From the NCBI GenBank assembly GCA_002437105.1, contig DJOB01000004.1:1-64000 (forward strand): a stretch of DNA of 64,000 nt, in the 5' to 3' direction. Positions 7,430-15,909 of the stretch are shown piece after piece. Position numbers and translations under genes: made by a program. The notes below the pieces were generated by a model that had not been told where the DNA came from, made no database searches, and saw nothing but the letters and a program-made list of their open reading frames with translations. Source of the stretch: Caryophanales bacterium UBA6449. GTDB lineage: Bacteria; Bacillota_I; Bacilli_A; RFN20; CAG-288. The number at the start of each line of letters is the position of its first letter. The stretch's first letter is position 1.

Positions 7430-7600
7430 CTAGTGACGGCGACGGGCCTGCTGAGCCTTCATCTTGCGCTTGAGGCTCTTCTTGAGATAGACCTCATGAC
7501 GCTTGTAGTCGGCTAGAACGCCAGACTTGTTCACGTTGCGCTTGAAGCGGCGGAAGGCATCATCCAGGCTCTCACCATCGCGGATAACGATCTTGGGCAA
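7430..7600 (-). CDS. rpsU: 30S ribosomal protein S21
   Basis: A short gene of 56 residues that begins with TTG. The translation (PKIVIRDGESLDDAFRRFKR, then VNKSGVLADYKRHEVYLKK, ending QQARRRH) is typical bS21, including the RRFKR motif and the basic tail. S21 sits near the anti-Shine-Dalgarno region of 16S rRNA in the small subunit and helps initiation. The start is fixed by AGGTGGTG upstream of the TTG and by the conserved PKI N-terminus. It has its own promoter and a strong terminator, so it is monocistronic, and it is divergent from the ECF transporter operon. Confidence 0.95.
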   Translation of the reverse strand: MPKIVIRDGESLDDAFRRFKRNVNKSGVLADYKRHEVYLKKSLKRKMKAQQARRRH

Positions 7601-7634
7601 GTTTAAATCACCACCTTTCTTTTGAGCGTGAAAG

Positions 7635-7663
7635 ATTATGACCTATGTCTGACTTTATTTCAA
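7635..7663 (-). promoter_or_regulatory. rpsU promoter
   Basis: On the minus strand, TTGAAA (7663-7658), 17 bp, then CATAAT (7640-7635), about 35 bp before the TTG start of rpsU. Confidence 0.65.
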
Positions 7664-7692
7664 GTGCTCTCGCGAGTTTTTTATCGTCTCAT

Positions 7693-7721
7693 TTGAGAGG
7701 TGACGGATTTTATTCTATTCT
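7693..7721 (+). promoter_or_regulatory. Candidate promoter of the ECF transporter operon
   Basis: TTGAGA (7693-7698), 17-bp spacer, TATTCT (7716-7721), 26 bp before the ATG of the S component. The match is moderate and I saw no riboswitch in the short leader. Confidence 0.45.
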
Positions 7722-7746
7722 TCACAGGCGATCTGAGGTTACTGAT

Positions 7747-8358
7747 ATGGATAAGAACGATGATCTTAATGCGAAGAGCCAGGGTGAATCCAAGAAGGCT
7801 ATCTTTGAGAAATATAGATTGAAGGATATCATCTTCATCATTCTCGCTTCCGTCTGCATGCTGGTGAGCTGTGTGGATATGCCCTTCATCGCTTCCGTTC
7901 AAGTCTTCGGGATCGGTATGTTGGGTATCGCCTTCCAGGTCTCCTTCTTCCTCGGGGTGGTGGCGGTGCGGATTAGAAAGACCGGGGCTGTGCTGTTCGC
8001 GTCGATGATCCTGGGTCTATTCCATATTATTTTCGCTCCCCAGATGATCCTCTTCTCCTTCATCGGCGGCATCCTAGCAGAGCTTTTGATGATGCTGTTC
8101 GATCGGAAGCGAACCTCCTATCTCGTCAGTTCGCTCGCTTGCTCCCTGCCGATCCCCGTCATCGCGCTTATGAATATAGGATGGACCTTTATCTTTTCTG
8201 GGAGCGCAGCGGCTTTGGAAGCTCTGCATATCAATAGCGCCTATTGGTGGGTTGTTCTCCTCGTCTCGGTAGGTGTCATAGCCCTGTCGCTGGCTGGCGG
8301 TTTCTCGGGAGCCTATCTGATCAAGCGGCTGAGACAAAAGGGAGTGATCCATGAATAG
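7747..8358 (+). CDS. ECF transporter substrate-binding S component
   Basis: A 203-residue membrane protein with about five or six spans after a charged head. It is the first gene of an S-T-A cluster, which identifies it as the substrate-capture subunit of an energy-coupling-factor importer. The IRKTGAVLFASMILGLFHIIF segment resembles the membrane core of YkoE/MptA-type S components. The neighbouring fused ATPase also recalls the YkoEDC thiamine-precursor system, but the vitamin cannot be assigned. The ATG at 7747 is chosen because an upstream in-frame start (7645) falls within the divergent rpsU promoter region. Its last 8 bases overlap the T-component gene, so translation is coupled. Confidence 0.8.
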   Translation: MDKNDDLNAKSQGESKKAIFEKYRLKDIIFIILASVCMLVSCVDMPFIASVQVFGIGMLGIAFQVSFFLGVVAVRIRKTGAVLFASMILGLFHIIFAPQMILFSFIGGILAELLMMLFDRKRTSYLVSSLACSLPIPVIALMNIGWTFIFSGSAAALEALHINSAYWWVVLLVSVGVIALSLAGGFSGAYLIKRLRQKGVIHE

Positions 8359-9037
8359 GCTTCGGCCGGTCCGCGAGATCTATCCGCTCTTTGCCATCCT
8401 CACCTTCGTCCTCATCACGATAGCTGGTCTCATCGCGGCTGGGTCCTACTATCTATGGGTCTACCCCGTGTTTCTCTTCATCTTTTTTATCGCGATCGGA
8501 TACTGGCGCGCTGCGCTATCTTCCCTCGTCTGCCTGGTTTTCTTCTCGCTGTTTACTGTAGGGATTACGGCTCTCGCCACCCAGGATGTCCACGAGATCG
8601 AGGATGCGGCGTTCAGGTCGGTTATCGTCGTGGCGGGCTCCATCCCCCTGTTGGGGATGTCCTATGAGACGCTCGCTAAGAACCTCGATACCCTAAAGTG
8701 TCCGCGCACCTTCGCTTTGGCTGTGCTCGTGGTTTTTTACTTCTTTCCCATTCTCAATAGCGAGCGGAGGAAGATCCTGATGGCCTATCGGATCCGAGGT
8801 GGAAATCCTCACCTTCCGTTCGTCTTCTTTAAAGCGCTGGTCACCACTATGCTTCTCCGGACCATGTCGGTGGCTGATTCCTTGACGCTGTCTCTGGAAA
8901 CCAGGGGATTCGAGGTGAGGAATAAGCCAGCGGTCATCTATCGACCGGTGGTGCCGCGCGCTGCTGATTGGGCGTATATCACCTTTATCCTCCTGTTGGC
9001 GTCATCGCTCCTGGGGGTGGGATTATGGCTGAGATAA
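8351..9037 (+). CDS. ECF transporter transmembrane T component
   Basis: A 228-residue CbiQ/EcfT-family protein, the scaffold that couples the ATPase to the S component. It has four or five hydrophobic spans, then a cytoplasmic helical region carrying MAYRIRGG and LSLETRGFEVRN. These stand for the two short Ala-Arg-Gly-type coupling motifs of EcfT (the second usually SRGF). The start overlaps the S gene (ATGAATAG) and the stop overlaps the ATPase gene by 13 bp. All three subunits are therefore made together. Confidence 0.88.
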   Translation: MNRLRPVREIYPLFAILTFVLITIAGLIAAGSYYLWVYPVFLFIFFIAIGYWRAALSSLVCLVFFSLFTVGITALATQDVHEIEDAAFRSVIVVAGSIPLLGMSYETLAKNLDTLKCPRTFALAVLVVFYFFPILNSERRKILMAYRIRGGNPHLPFVFFKALVTTMLLRTMSVADSLTLSLETRGFEVRNKPAVIYRPVVPRAADWAYITFILLLASSLLGVGLWLR

Positions 9038-10419
9038 AAGTAGCTCTGCGCGTCAGGGATCTCACCTTCAGCTACGCCGATAGCGATAGGAAGGTGCTCG
9101 CGGGCGTCTCCTTCGATCTCGAATACGGGAAGCTCTATCTTCTGTCGGGTGATACCGGGGCGGGAAAGAGCACTCTGATCAAGGTGTTGACGCGGGTGAT
9201 ACCCGAGGAGATCGATGGGGTCATCGGCGGTCAGATCCTTCTGGATGGGGTGAGCATCGGGGGAAGAAGCGTGGGACAGATGGCGCGGAAGGTCGGTCTG
9301 CTGACCCAGTGTCCGGAATTTCAGATCTTTCACCGCCGCGTGGATGATGAGCTGCTTTTCGGGATGGAGAATTTCGATATCCCTTATTCCCAGGCGAACG
9401 AGAGGCTCCAGCGAGCGCTCGCGGAGATCCATCTGCGCGGTGACGCTCAGACCGGTTTTCTCTCTGGTGGCGAGAAGTCCATCCTCGTGACGGAATCGAT
9501 CCTGTTGATGGAGAGAAGAATTTTGATCCTCGATGAGCCCCTGGCTAATCTGGATGCGCGGAATACGATACTTCTGCTGCATAGATTGAAGGATCTAGCA
9601 AAAAGCGGATACGCGATACTCATCATTGAACATAGGACGGCACTAGTCGAACCATTCGCTGATGTGTGTTTGAGGTTGGAGAATGGCTCGACCTTTGTAG
9701 GACAGGCGCCTAAGCCCGCTCTCGACATCGTGAAGAGCCGAACTGAGCTCGGTCCGACCATCCTCGAAGCCGAGGATCTCTCGCTGGCATTCAATGGGAG
9801 GAGAGTCCTGGATCAATTGGCTCTCCAGGTCCGAGCAGGCGAGATCATCGGGATTCTCGGTGAGAATGGAAGCGGCAAGACGACCCTGCTTCGCGTCCTC
9901 TCCGGGCAGCTGAAGAAGAACTGGGCGGGACATGTCAGGCTGCAGGGGAAGGTGGGCCGTCCCGGTAGTCGAAGATGGTTCCAGCATATCGGGGTGGTGT
10001 TGCAGAATCCGGTCTACTCGCTTTTCGAGAGCACGGTCGAGAAGGAGATGAAGGTCTTCTCTCCCGATGCTGATTATGCGATGAGCGTGGCGGCCTCTCT
10101 CCACCTCGATCGGCTGCTTTCGCGTCATCCCCAGTCGTTATCCGAAGGGGAAAAGAGGAGACTAGCTCTGGCGGTCGAGCTAGCTAAGAAACCCGCCATC
10201 CTCTTTCTCGATGAGCCGACCGCGGGCCAGGATCGCGAGAGCGTGAACCTCATCGCCCAAGCTTTGGAGCGCTTCGCGGCGGCGGGTGGGGCGATCGTCA
10301 TCGTTACGCACGATGAATCTCTGTCTGGTCTGCTCACTTCCGCGTACCAGTTGAAAGGAGCTAAGCTCCATCCCATCTCTCCTGCAGAGTACTTCAAAAA
10401 CGAACTTTCTTTAAAGTAG
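9025..10419 (+). CDS. ECF transporter ATPase with two fused ABC domains
   Basis: A 464-residue protein holding both ATPases of an ECF importer in one chain. Domain 1 (about residues 5-235) has Walker A GDTGAGKST, signature LSGGEKS and Walker B ILILDEPLANLDA. Domain 2 (about 248-460) has GENGSGKTT, signature LSEGEKRRLALA and Walker B ILFLDEPTAGQD. Both catalytic Glu residues are present, so both sites should hydrolyse ATP. Fusion of EcfA1 and EcfA2 is known in YkoD-type and other group I systems. The ATG at 9025 is chosen because GGGGGTGGG precedes it and it overlaps the T gene. Confidence 0.92.
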   Translation: MAEIKVALRVRDLTFSYADSDRKVLAGVSFDLEYGKLYLLSGDTGAGKSTLIKVLTRVIPEEIDGVIGGQILLDGVSIGGRSVGQMARKVGLLTQCPEFQIFHRRVDDELLFGMENFDIPYSQANERLQRALAEIHLRGDAQTGFLSGGEKSILVTESILLMERRILILDEPLANLDARNTILLLHRLKDLAKSGYAILIIEHRTALVEPFADVCLRLENGSTFVGQAPKPALDIVKSRTELGPTILEAEDLSLAFNGRRVLDQLALQVRAGEIIGILGENGSGKTTLLRVLSGQLKKNWAGHVRLQGKVGRPGSRRWFQHIGVVLQNPVYSLFESTVEKEMKVFSPDADYAMSVAASLHLDRLLSRHPQSLSEGEKRRLALAVELAKKPAILFLDEPTAGQDRESVNLIAQALERFAAAGGAIVIVTHDESLSGLLTSAYQLKGAKLHPISPAEYFKNELSLK

Positions 10420-10486
10420 AAAGAACCTATTCCGATGATTCGATAGAGCTTCTCTTATTCTTTTACTTCTATATTAATAAGCTTCT

Positions 10487-11359
10487 TTAGTCTGAGGTTT
10501 TTCGCTCGGAGAAGATGATGAAGATACGGTGCTGGGGGAGCGGGAGCGGCATGTCGGCGAGGAAGGATTTCTGATCGACGATGCCGGTGGGCATCGGGAC
10601 GAGCGAGGGGGCGACTCCCAGACCTACGCGCGTGTGTTTTTCCACGCAGGAGCGGATGATCTGACACAGCAGGTCCTTCTGTCCCTGGAGGGTGTTGAGG
10701 CTGGCGAGCGCGGTCTGAATGGACTCTATCTTCTGCGGGATGGTGGGGAGAGGCCGGTGGGCATAGCTGGCGAACTCCAGAGAATTTCTCACCATCTCCT
10801 GGGCGGCTTCGACCGTGGCGGGGTAGCACTCGGCTTCCAGCAGATCCCTGTTTTCGCTGATCATATCCTCCAGCTCTCGGGTAGCTTCGAGGTATTCGGG
10901 AGTCGATTTCAGACACCTATACAGCGCGAAGAGCTGATTTCGCGCCTCGCGATTCTTGAGACGCCAGTTGGAGCTGTCGTAGTTTCCTTCGGTCAATCTA
11001 GCAGCTGAGAACTCGCGGGCGGGAACCAGGATGTCCTGCCTCTTCTTCTCCAGCGAATCCATCCTGCGGTGGAGTTCCGCTATCCTCTCCGGATACTCAG
11101 GGCTGTAGCGCAGCTTCTCCAAGGCGCGATAGTGGTCGAGCAGACCGGTCAGCCATTCCTTTTTCTTCAGCATATTCGGGAATGGGGTGACGTGGGAGGA
11201 GTCGACAAAGTAGGTCATATCCTCTTCTAGCCTCCCACACCAGAGGAAGCCCAATTCGCTCATCCACGATTTGGGCTCGATTGCCGTGATGTAGGCGAAG
11301 GCGCCAGTGCTCATCTCTATTATGTCCGGTTCTTCATCTAGAAAAAGGTAGACGGCCAT
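10487..11359 (-). CDS. Unknown protein cotranscribed with transketolase
   Basis: A 290-residue soluble protein I do not recognise. Residues 1-70 look mixed alpha/beta (MAVYLFLDEEPDIIEMSTG...). Residues 70-240 are charged and helical with heptad-like stretches (LEKLRYSPEYPERIAELHRRMDS), suggesting coiled coils. The end is Pro-rich (PSLVPMPTGIVDQ) and then hydrophobic (HRIFIIFSE). No signal peptide, membrane span or catalytic motif is visible. It begins 4 bp after the transketolase stop, so it is translated from the same message. No terminator was found after it. Confidence 0.6.
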   Translation of the reverse strand: MAVYLFLDEEPDIIEMSTGAFAYITAIEPKSWMSELGFLWCGRLEEDMTYFVDSSHVTPFPNMLKKKEWLTGLLDHYRALEKLRYSPEYPERIAELHRRMDSLEKKRQDILVPAREFSAARLTEGNYDSSNWRLKNREARNQLFALYRCLKSTPEYLEATRELEDMISENRDLLEAECYPATVEAAQEMVRNSLEFASYAHRPLPTIPQKIESIQTALASLNTLQGQKDLLCQIIRSCVEKHTRVGLGVAPSLVPMPTGIVDQKSFLADMPLPLPQHRIFIIFSERKTSD

Positions 11360-11363
11360 GCGT

Positions 11364-13343
11364 TCAATCCTCCGAGGGTTTAGATAGTATACGCTTAACT
11401 CTCAGAGCGACCTTCTCGGGGGTGAATCCGAAGCGCGTCGTTACATCCTTCGCGGGTCCGGAGAGACCGAAGGTGGTCATGCACATGGTCTCGTCGGCCA
11501 GGGCGAAGGGGCCGTAGGGAGTAGACATCTCGATGTAGAGCCGCTTGGAGCGGGGATTGCCTAGGACCTCGTCCTGGTACTTGCGGGGCTGGGAGAGGAA
11601 GGTATTGAGCTCGGGGATGGAGACGACGCGGGTGTCTATACCATCCTTGAGCAGCTCCTCCTGAGCCTGTATCGCGAGGCTCACCTCCGAACCGGAGGCA
11701 ATCAGCGTGCAATCGTTGACCCGGTTCTCGCGGGATATCACGTATCCGCCATCCTTCACCTTCTCAGCGGAAGAGTCGAGCAGCTGGGGGAGTTTCTGGC
11801 GGGACAGGATGATCGCGGAGGGATGATCGGTGGCGGAGAAGGCCTCCATATAGGCGCCAGCCACCTCGTTGGCATCGGCGGGTCGGTAGACTTTTAGATT
11901 GGGGATGGAACGGAGCATCGCTAGCTGCTCTATGGGTTCATGAGTAGGTCCATCCTCGCCGACGGCGATGGAATCGTGAGAGAGCAGGTAGACGACGGGC
12001 AGCTTGCTCATCGCCGCCATCCTGATGGCGGCCTTGAAGTAGTCGGTGAAGACCATGAAGGAACCGCAGTAGGTCCTGAGTCCTCCGTGCAGGGCGATGC
12101 CGTTGCAGATGCTAGCCATAGCGAACTCGCGGATTCCGAAACGGATCACCGATCCTTCCGGGTGTTCCGGAGAGAAATCGATGCCGCCCTTTATATCTGT
12201 CTTTACCGAGGAGGAGACATCGGCTGAACCGCCGATCAGCAGCGGGATCTCCTGCTGGATGAGGTTGAGCAGGCTACCGGAGATATTCCTGGTCGCCTCC
12301 GGTTTGTCCTTCTCGAATACGGGAGGCTTTCTGAATACTCTCAGGCCCAGGTTGCTGTTGAGCGCATCGTCCATGAGTCGGGCGGATTCCGGGTGTTTGA
12401 TGAAGTAGGCATTCTTGTTCCGGAGCCATTCCTCATAGGCTTTCCTGCCCCGTTCGCTGAAGCTCTCCTTCATGCTCATATAGACCTCGTCGGGGACGGT
12501 GAAGGGCGGATACTCGTATCCGTAGACGCTCTTGGCGTGCTCGCCATCCTCGAGACCCAGAGGCGCACCGTGAGTCTTGGCGGTCCCCTGGTTGATGGAT
12601 CCGTATCCGATCAGAGTTTTCATGTGGATGATGGTGGGGCGATCGGAGCGCCGTGCCAGTTTGAGCGCTTCCTCCAGCGCTTCGATGCCGTTCCCGTCCT
12701 GCACCGACAGAGTATTCCAACCTAGAGCCTGGAAGCGGAGCTCCACATTCTCTTCGAAGGTCCAATCGGAAGGACCATCCAAGGTGGAGCCGTTGTCGTC
12801 GTAGATCAGGATCAGCTTGTTGAGCTTCAGCTTGCCAGCCAGCGCCGCCGCTTCGCAGGAGACGCCCTCCTGGAGACAGCCGTCGCCGCAGAGACAGTAG
12901 GTATAGTGGGAGAAGATGTCGTTCGAATCGGGGAACATCGCCCGCAGGTGCTCCTCCGCGATCGCCATTCCTACCGCCTGGCTGATTCCCTGTCCCAGAG
13001 GACCGGAGGTGCAGTCGACTCCGGGCGTGTGCCCGAATTCGGGGTGACCGGGGGTGAGGCTATCGATCTGGCGGAATCTCTTCAGGTCATCCATGCTGAT
13101 GCTGTATCCGGCGATGTGCAGCAGCGCATAGAGCATGGCGGAAGCGTGACCAGCGGAGAGGACGAAGCGGTCCCGGGCTATCCAGTCCGGATGGGTAGGG
13201 TCGGCTACGAGGTAGCGAGAGAAGAGGGTGTAGACGGCTGGCGCCGCATCCAGGGCCATACCGGGGTGTCCGCTCTTGGCTCGGTTTATCATATCGATGG
13301 CGAGAGATCTTATCGCACCGACACACAGTTGGTCGTATTTCAT
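11364..13343 (-). CDS. tkt: Transketolase
   Basis: A full-length 659-residue thiamine-diphosphate enzyme moving two-carbon ketol units between pentose-, hexose- and triose-phosphates. The N-terminal domain has SGHPGMALDAAP and the ThDP/Mg motif GDGCLQEGVSCEAA...LILIYDDNGSTLDG. The middle domain has the pyrimidine-binding Glu region (FGIREFAMASICNGIALHGG) and HDSIAVGEDGPTHEPIEQLA. The C-terminal domain contains SGSEVSLA. It is the carbon-rearranging core of the non-oxidative pentose phosphate pathway. AGGAG lies rather far (about 14 nt) from the ATG. Confidence 0.96.
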   Translation of the reverse strand: MKYDQLCVGAIRSLAIDMINRAKSGHPGMALDAAPAVYTLFSRYLVADPTHPDWIARDRFVLSAGHASAMLYALLHIAGYSISMDDLKRFRQIDSLTPGHPEFGHTPGVDCTSGPLGQGISQAVGMAIAEEHLRAMFPDSNDIFSHYTYCLCGDGCLQEGVSCEAAALAGKLKLNKLILIYDDNGSTLDGPSDWTFEENVELRFQALGWNTLSVQDGNGIEALEEALKLARRSDRPTIIHMKTLIGYGSINQGTAKTHGAPLGLEDGEHAKSVYGYEYPPFTVPDEVYMSMKESFSERGRKAYEEWLRNKNAYFIKHPESARLMDDALNSNLGLRVFRKPPVFEKDKPEATRNISGSLLNLIQQEIPLLIGGSADVSSSVKTDIKGGIDFSPEHPEGSVIRFGIREFAMASICNGIALHGGLRTYCGSFMVFTDYFKAAIRMAAMSKLPVVYLLSHDSIAVGEDGPTHEPIEQLAMLRSIPNLKVYRPADANEVAGAYMEAFSATDHPSAIILSRQKLPQLLDSSAEKVKDGGYVISRENRVNDCTLIASGSEVSLAIQAQEELLKDGIDTRVVSIPELNTFLSQPRKYQDEVLGNPRSKRLYIEMSTPYGPFALADETMCMTTFGLSGPAKDVTTRFGFTPEKVALRVKRILSKPSED

Positions 13344-13460
13344 ATACCTATATTTCTCCTGGTTAATATTCTAACCTAAGGGCACTCAGTAAAGGCGTGG
13401 ACCGAGCGGTGAAACTATGCGTTCTAGGTTTTAGGGTCAGTTTTTTCGACGATAGAGAAA
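13344..13460. other. Short gap upstream of tkt, no gene
   Basis: This should hold the tkt promoter on the minus strand. A weak TTTACT ... AATATT pair can be drawn with 17-bp spacing, close to the start codon. Nothing else convincing was seen. Confidence 0.3.
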
Positions 13461-13480
13461 AGAGAGGCCGCAGCCTCTCT
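13461..13480 (-). terminator. Intrinsic terminator of the OB-fold lipoprotein gene
   Basis: AGAGAGGC (13461-13468) pairs with GCCTCTCT (13473-13480) around CGCA. The minus strand continues TTTTCTC. Confidence 0.85.
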
Positions 13481-13500
13481 CTTCATCTTTGGATATTGGA

Positions 13501-15660
13501 CTAATTGTTGAAATTCAGCTGGTTTATGACCTTGACGCCCTCGGCGTTGGCCACTGATAGGGCATTTCCCCTGATGTACTTCTTGCCGTTGAAGTTGACG
13601 AGAGCCAGCTCGATGGAGACGGGATCTTTGCTGCCGATGTAGTCCTTCAGATAGGCGAATTGGTTAGCGCTCGCCATATAGAGGTCGATACCGTTCTTGG
13701 TGTCGGTCTCGCTGAAGTCCATGACGTAATAGTGGGTGCTGTATGAGTCGGCTTTAGCCTCGATCTTGACATCGGTCAGGCTGAAGATCTTGGTGTAGGT
13801 CAGAGGATCCGCATAGTCGCTCTCCTCCTTGATCTGCTTGACGGTCTTGCCGGAGATGAAGCTGGCGGTGGAGTAGTCCTTGTGTCCCTGCTGATTATCG
13901 AGGATCTGCGCATCGGTGATTCCGAAGTACGAGCTGCTGGAATCGGAGATCTTGCCACCGACGACCACGGTCTTGCCGACGGCGAGACCCTTCATGTATG
14001 AGTCTCTTGCGAGTTCGACGGAGATGGATCCCGTCTCATCGATCAGATAGAACCCAGTCTTGTTGACCAGTGAAGGTCCGATCACACCGACGGAGATCAC
14101 ATCGCTGCCTCTTTCGGCCTTCAAAGTCGATGCGATGTTCAGAGCTTTGGAGTAGTCGGGCTTCTCCTTCACGGTGATCTCTAGGGTCTTCGTCCCTTTC
14201 GCATAGCTGCCGTTAGTAGCCTCGATCGTGACCTTGGCGGTTCCGACCGATTCTGTGTGGAAGACGGTTACCCCATTATCGGTGGTGAAGTTCACGACGG
14301 AGGTGTTATCGGAAGCGTAGCTGATCTTGACGTTTGACAGATCCACAAAGGAGTTGGGGCTTTCGACGGTGGTCTTCACCGCGAGCTCGGGATCGGCGGT
14401 GTAGGAATCCATGAACTGGTCGACGGCGTAGTAGTCGATGGCGAACTGGGCGGCTTTATCCTGGGGGTAGGAGTAGTTGTCGAGGGCTTTCACCTCGATG
14501 GGAAGGAATCTCCAGTTGGTGCTGGTGGCGGTGGACTTAGCGTTCAGCGTCGACAGGTACACGCTGCAGACCTTTCCGTCGAACTCGTCCAGCCAACCGT
14601 ACTCCTTGCCGTTAGCCGTGGTGTAGGAATAGGTGCCGGTCTTGCTGTCCAGATCGTTGATGTAGTAGTTTACGAATCCATCGCCGGGCACCTTGGTGAT
14701 CAGGGCCGTGGTAGCGAAGATCTGGGAGGTGATGTTGTCGGTGATGGGGGTGTCGAGGATCTCCTTCACGGTCTTATTGGCGACCCAGCTCAGATTCAGG
14801 GTTCCATCGCCCTTGGTGATCTCTACTGCGGTGCAGTCGGAGATCTGGATGGCTCCAGTATAGCCCCATTTAGCGGCTAGCTCGGTCTCGCGGCTAGAGA
14901 TGTAGTTCTCCCTGGTTCCGCAGATATCGACCGTATCTCCGATCGCCACCTTGTTGGCTGTAACCTGATCGTAGACGGCTAATCCGTCGGTTCCATCTTC
15001 GAGGAGGAATCCGGTCTTGTTCAGACTGGCATCGTAGGTGAACTGGGCGACCTGACCCTTGACTCTGACTTTCTCACCCACGGCTTTGAGCCGGGCTTCC
15101 TTGGCGGTTAAAAAGGCGTAGGCCGAGGGATCGAAGGGGGCGACTGTGGTGTTGGAGTGGAAATCGAGAATCCAACCGCTCTTGATCTCCTTGGTGCCCT
15201 TGTAGTTGGTCAATAGGGCGGAGAACAGGACGTAATCACCAGCGATGGGTTTCTTCTCCATGACGCTGTAGCGGTCCTTACCATCGGCGCTGTAAGCTCC
15301 GTAGACGAGGATCTCACCGGTGGAATCGGAGACTTGCATCTGTCCGTACTGCTCGTTCTGGATCTCATCGATCTTCACCTTGATCAGGACGCGCTCCCCT
15401 CCGTTGTCATCGTTGGCGTTAGGAATTAGCGCGAGGGCCGCAGCGACGGTGATCGTCTTCTGATCGGTCCAGAGAGTATCGAGGGTTACTTGTTCCGAGG
15501 AGGTAGAACTGCTAGATGAGGATTCACTGGATGAGGATTCAGAGGCGGGAGTTGAAGTAGTCACAGAGCTGGAAGTCGATGAGTTCGGGGTCGTCTGACA
15601 GCTGGCAACAGTGAAGGAAGAGGCGAGCAATACCAGCGACAGAATCTTTCTCAGAGTCAT
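13501..15660 (-). CDS. Ser-rich lipoprotein with repeated OB-fold-like and Ig-like domains
   Basis: A 719-residue secreted lipoprotein. Residues 1-21 are a signal peptide ending in the lipobox VASC. A Ser/Thr-rich linker (about 22-60) lets the rest reach outward. At least three segments look like OB-fold modules of the YhcR/nucleic-acid-binding type, each with a 'gerVlikvkI..Qm.vsD.tG.i.vY' pattern (about 75-180, 185-285 and 530-620). A bacterial Ig-like (BIG) segment lies near 450-525 (VGTAKVTIEATNG). No catalytic motif is seen. The ATG at 15660 follows GAAAGGAAACAAA. By inference it binds extracellular DNA, RNA or glycans at the cell surface; it might partner the endonuclease lipoprotein elsewhere in the window. 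It has its own terminator. Confidence 0.75.
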   Translation of the reverse strand: MTLRKILSLVLLASSFTVASCQTTPNSSTSSSVTTSTPASESSSSESSSSSSTSSEQVTLDTLWTDQKTITVAAALALIPNANDDNGGERVLIKVKIDEIQNEQYGQMQVSDSTGEILVYGAYSADGKDRYSVMEKKPIAGDYVLFSALLTNYKGTKEIKSGWILDFHSNTTVAPFDPSAYAFLTAKEARLKAVGEKVRVKGQVAQFTYDASLNKTGFLLEDGTDGLAVYDQVTANKVAIGDTVDICGTRENYISSRETELAAKWGYTGAIQISDCTAVEITKGDGTLNLSWVANKTVKEILDTPITDNITSQIFATTALITKVPGDGFVNYYINDLDSKTGTYSYTTANGKEYGWLDEFDGKVCSVYLSTLNAKSTATSTNWRFLPIEVKALDNYSYPQDKAAQFAIDYYAVDQFMDSYTADPELAVKTTVESPNSFVDLSNVKISYASDNTSVVNFTTDNGVTVFHTESVGTAKVTIEATNGSYAKGTKTLEITVKEKPDYSKALNIASTLKAERGSDVISVGVIGPSLVNKTGFYLIDETGSISVELARDSYMKGLAVGKTVVVGGKISDSSSSYFGITDAQILDNQQGHKDYSTASFISGKTVKQIKEESDYADPLTYTKIFSLTDVKIEAKADSYSTHYYVMDFSETDTKNGIDLYMASANQFAYLKDYIGSKDPVSIELALVNFNGKKYIRGNALSVANAEGVKVINQLNFNN

Positions 15661-15676
15661 TTTGTTTCCTTTCGGT

Positions 15677-15695
15677 TTGTACAATTTTTTGTACA
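15677..15695. promoter_or_regulatory. Paired TGTACA palindromes upstream of the lipoprotein gene
   Basis: Two copies of the self-complementary TGTACA (15678-15683 and 15690-15695) begin 12 bp apart, joined by a T-run, just upstream of the lipoprotein ribosome site. The spacing is about one helical turn, suiting a dimeric regulator or a hairpin in the leader. Function unproven. Confidence 0.35.
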
Positions 15696-15909
15696 TAGAT
15701 ATTATCTTCTAATTTCAAAAGAGAACTTAAATATGATAAGGTTTAGATAGCGCTTTATCAGTAAAAAGCTTACAGATGAGTTGATTTAGCCTGCTCGTTC
15801 TTCCTTGTCATCTTTTTTAATTAAAGGTTAAAAACTAGAGGTGGAGCCATTGAATCTTTAATAAAGCTTTAAAATATTTACGTTATTTAAGCTGAGGGAG
15901 GGTTTATGT

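Noticed and set aside
13385..13440. Class II tRNA-like string (ggaccgagcggtgaaac)
   Set aside because: Only the D-arm resemblance is present; stems do not pair, and the sequence lies in the tkt promoter region.
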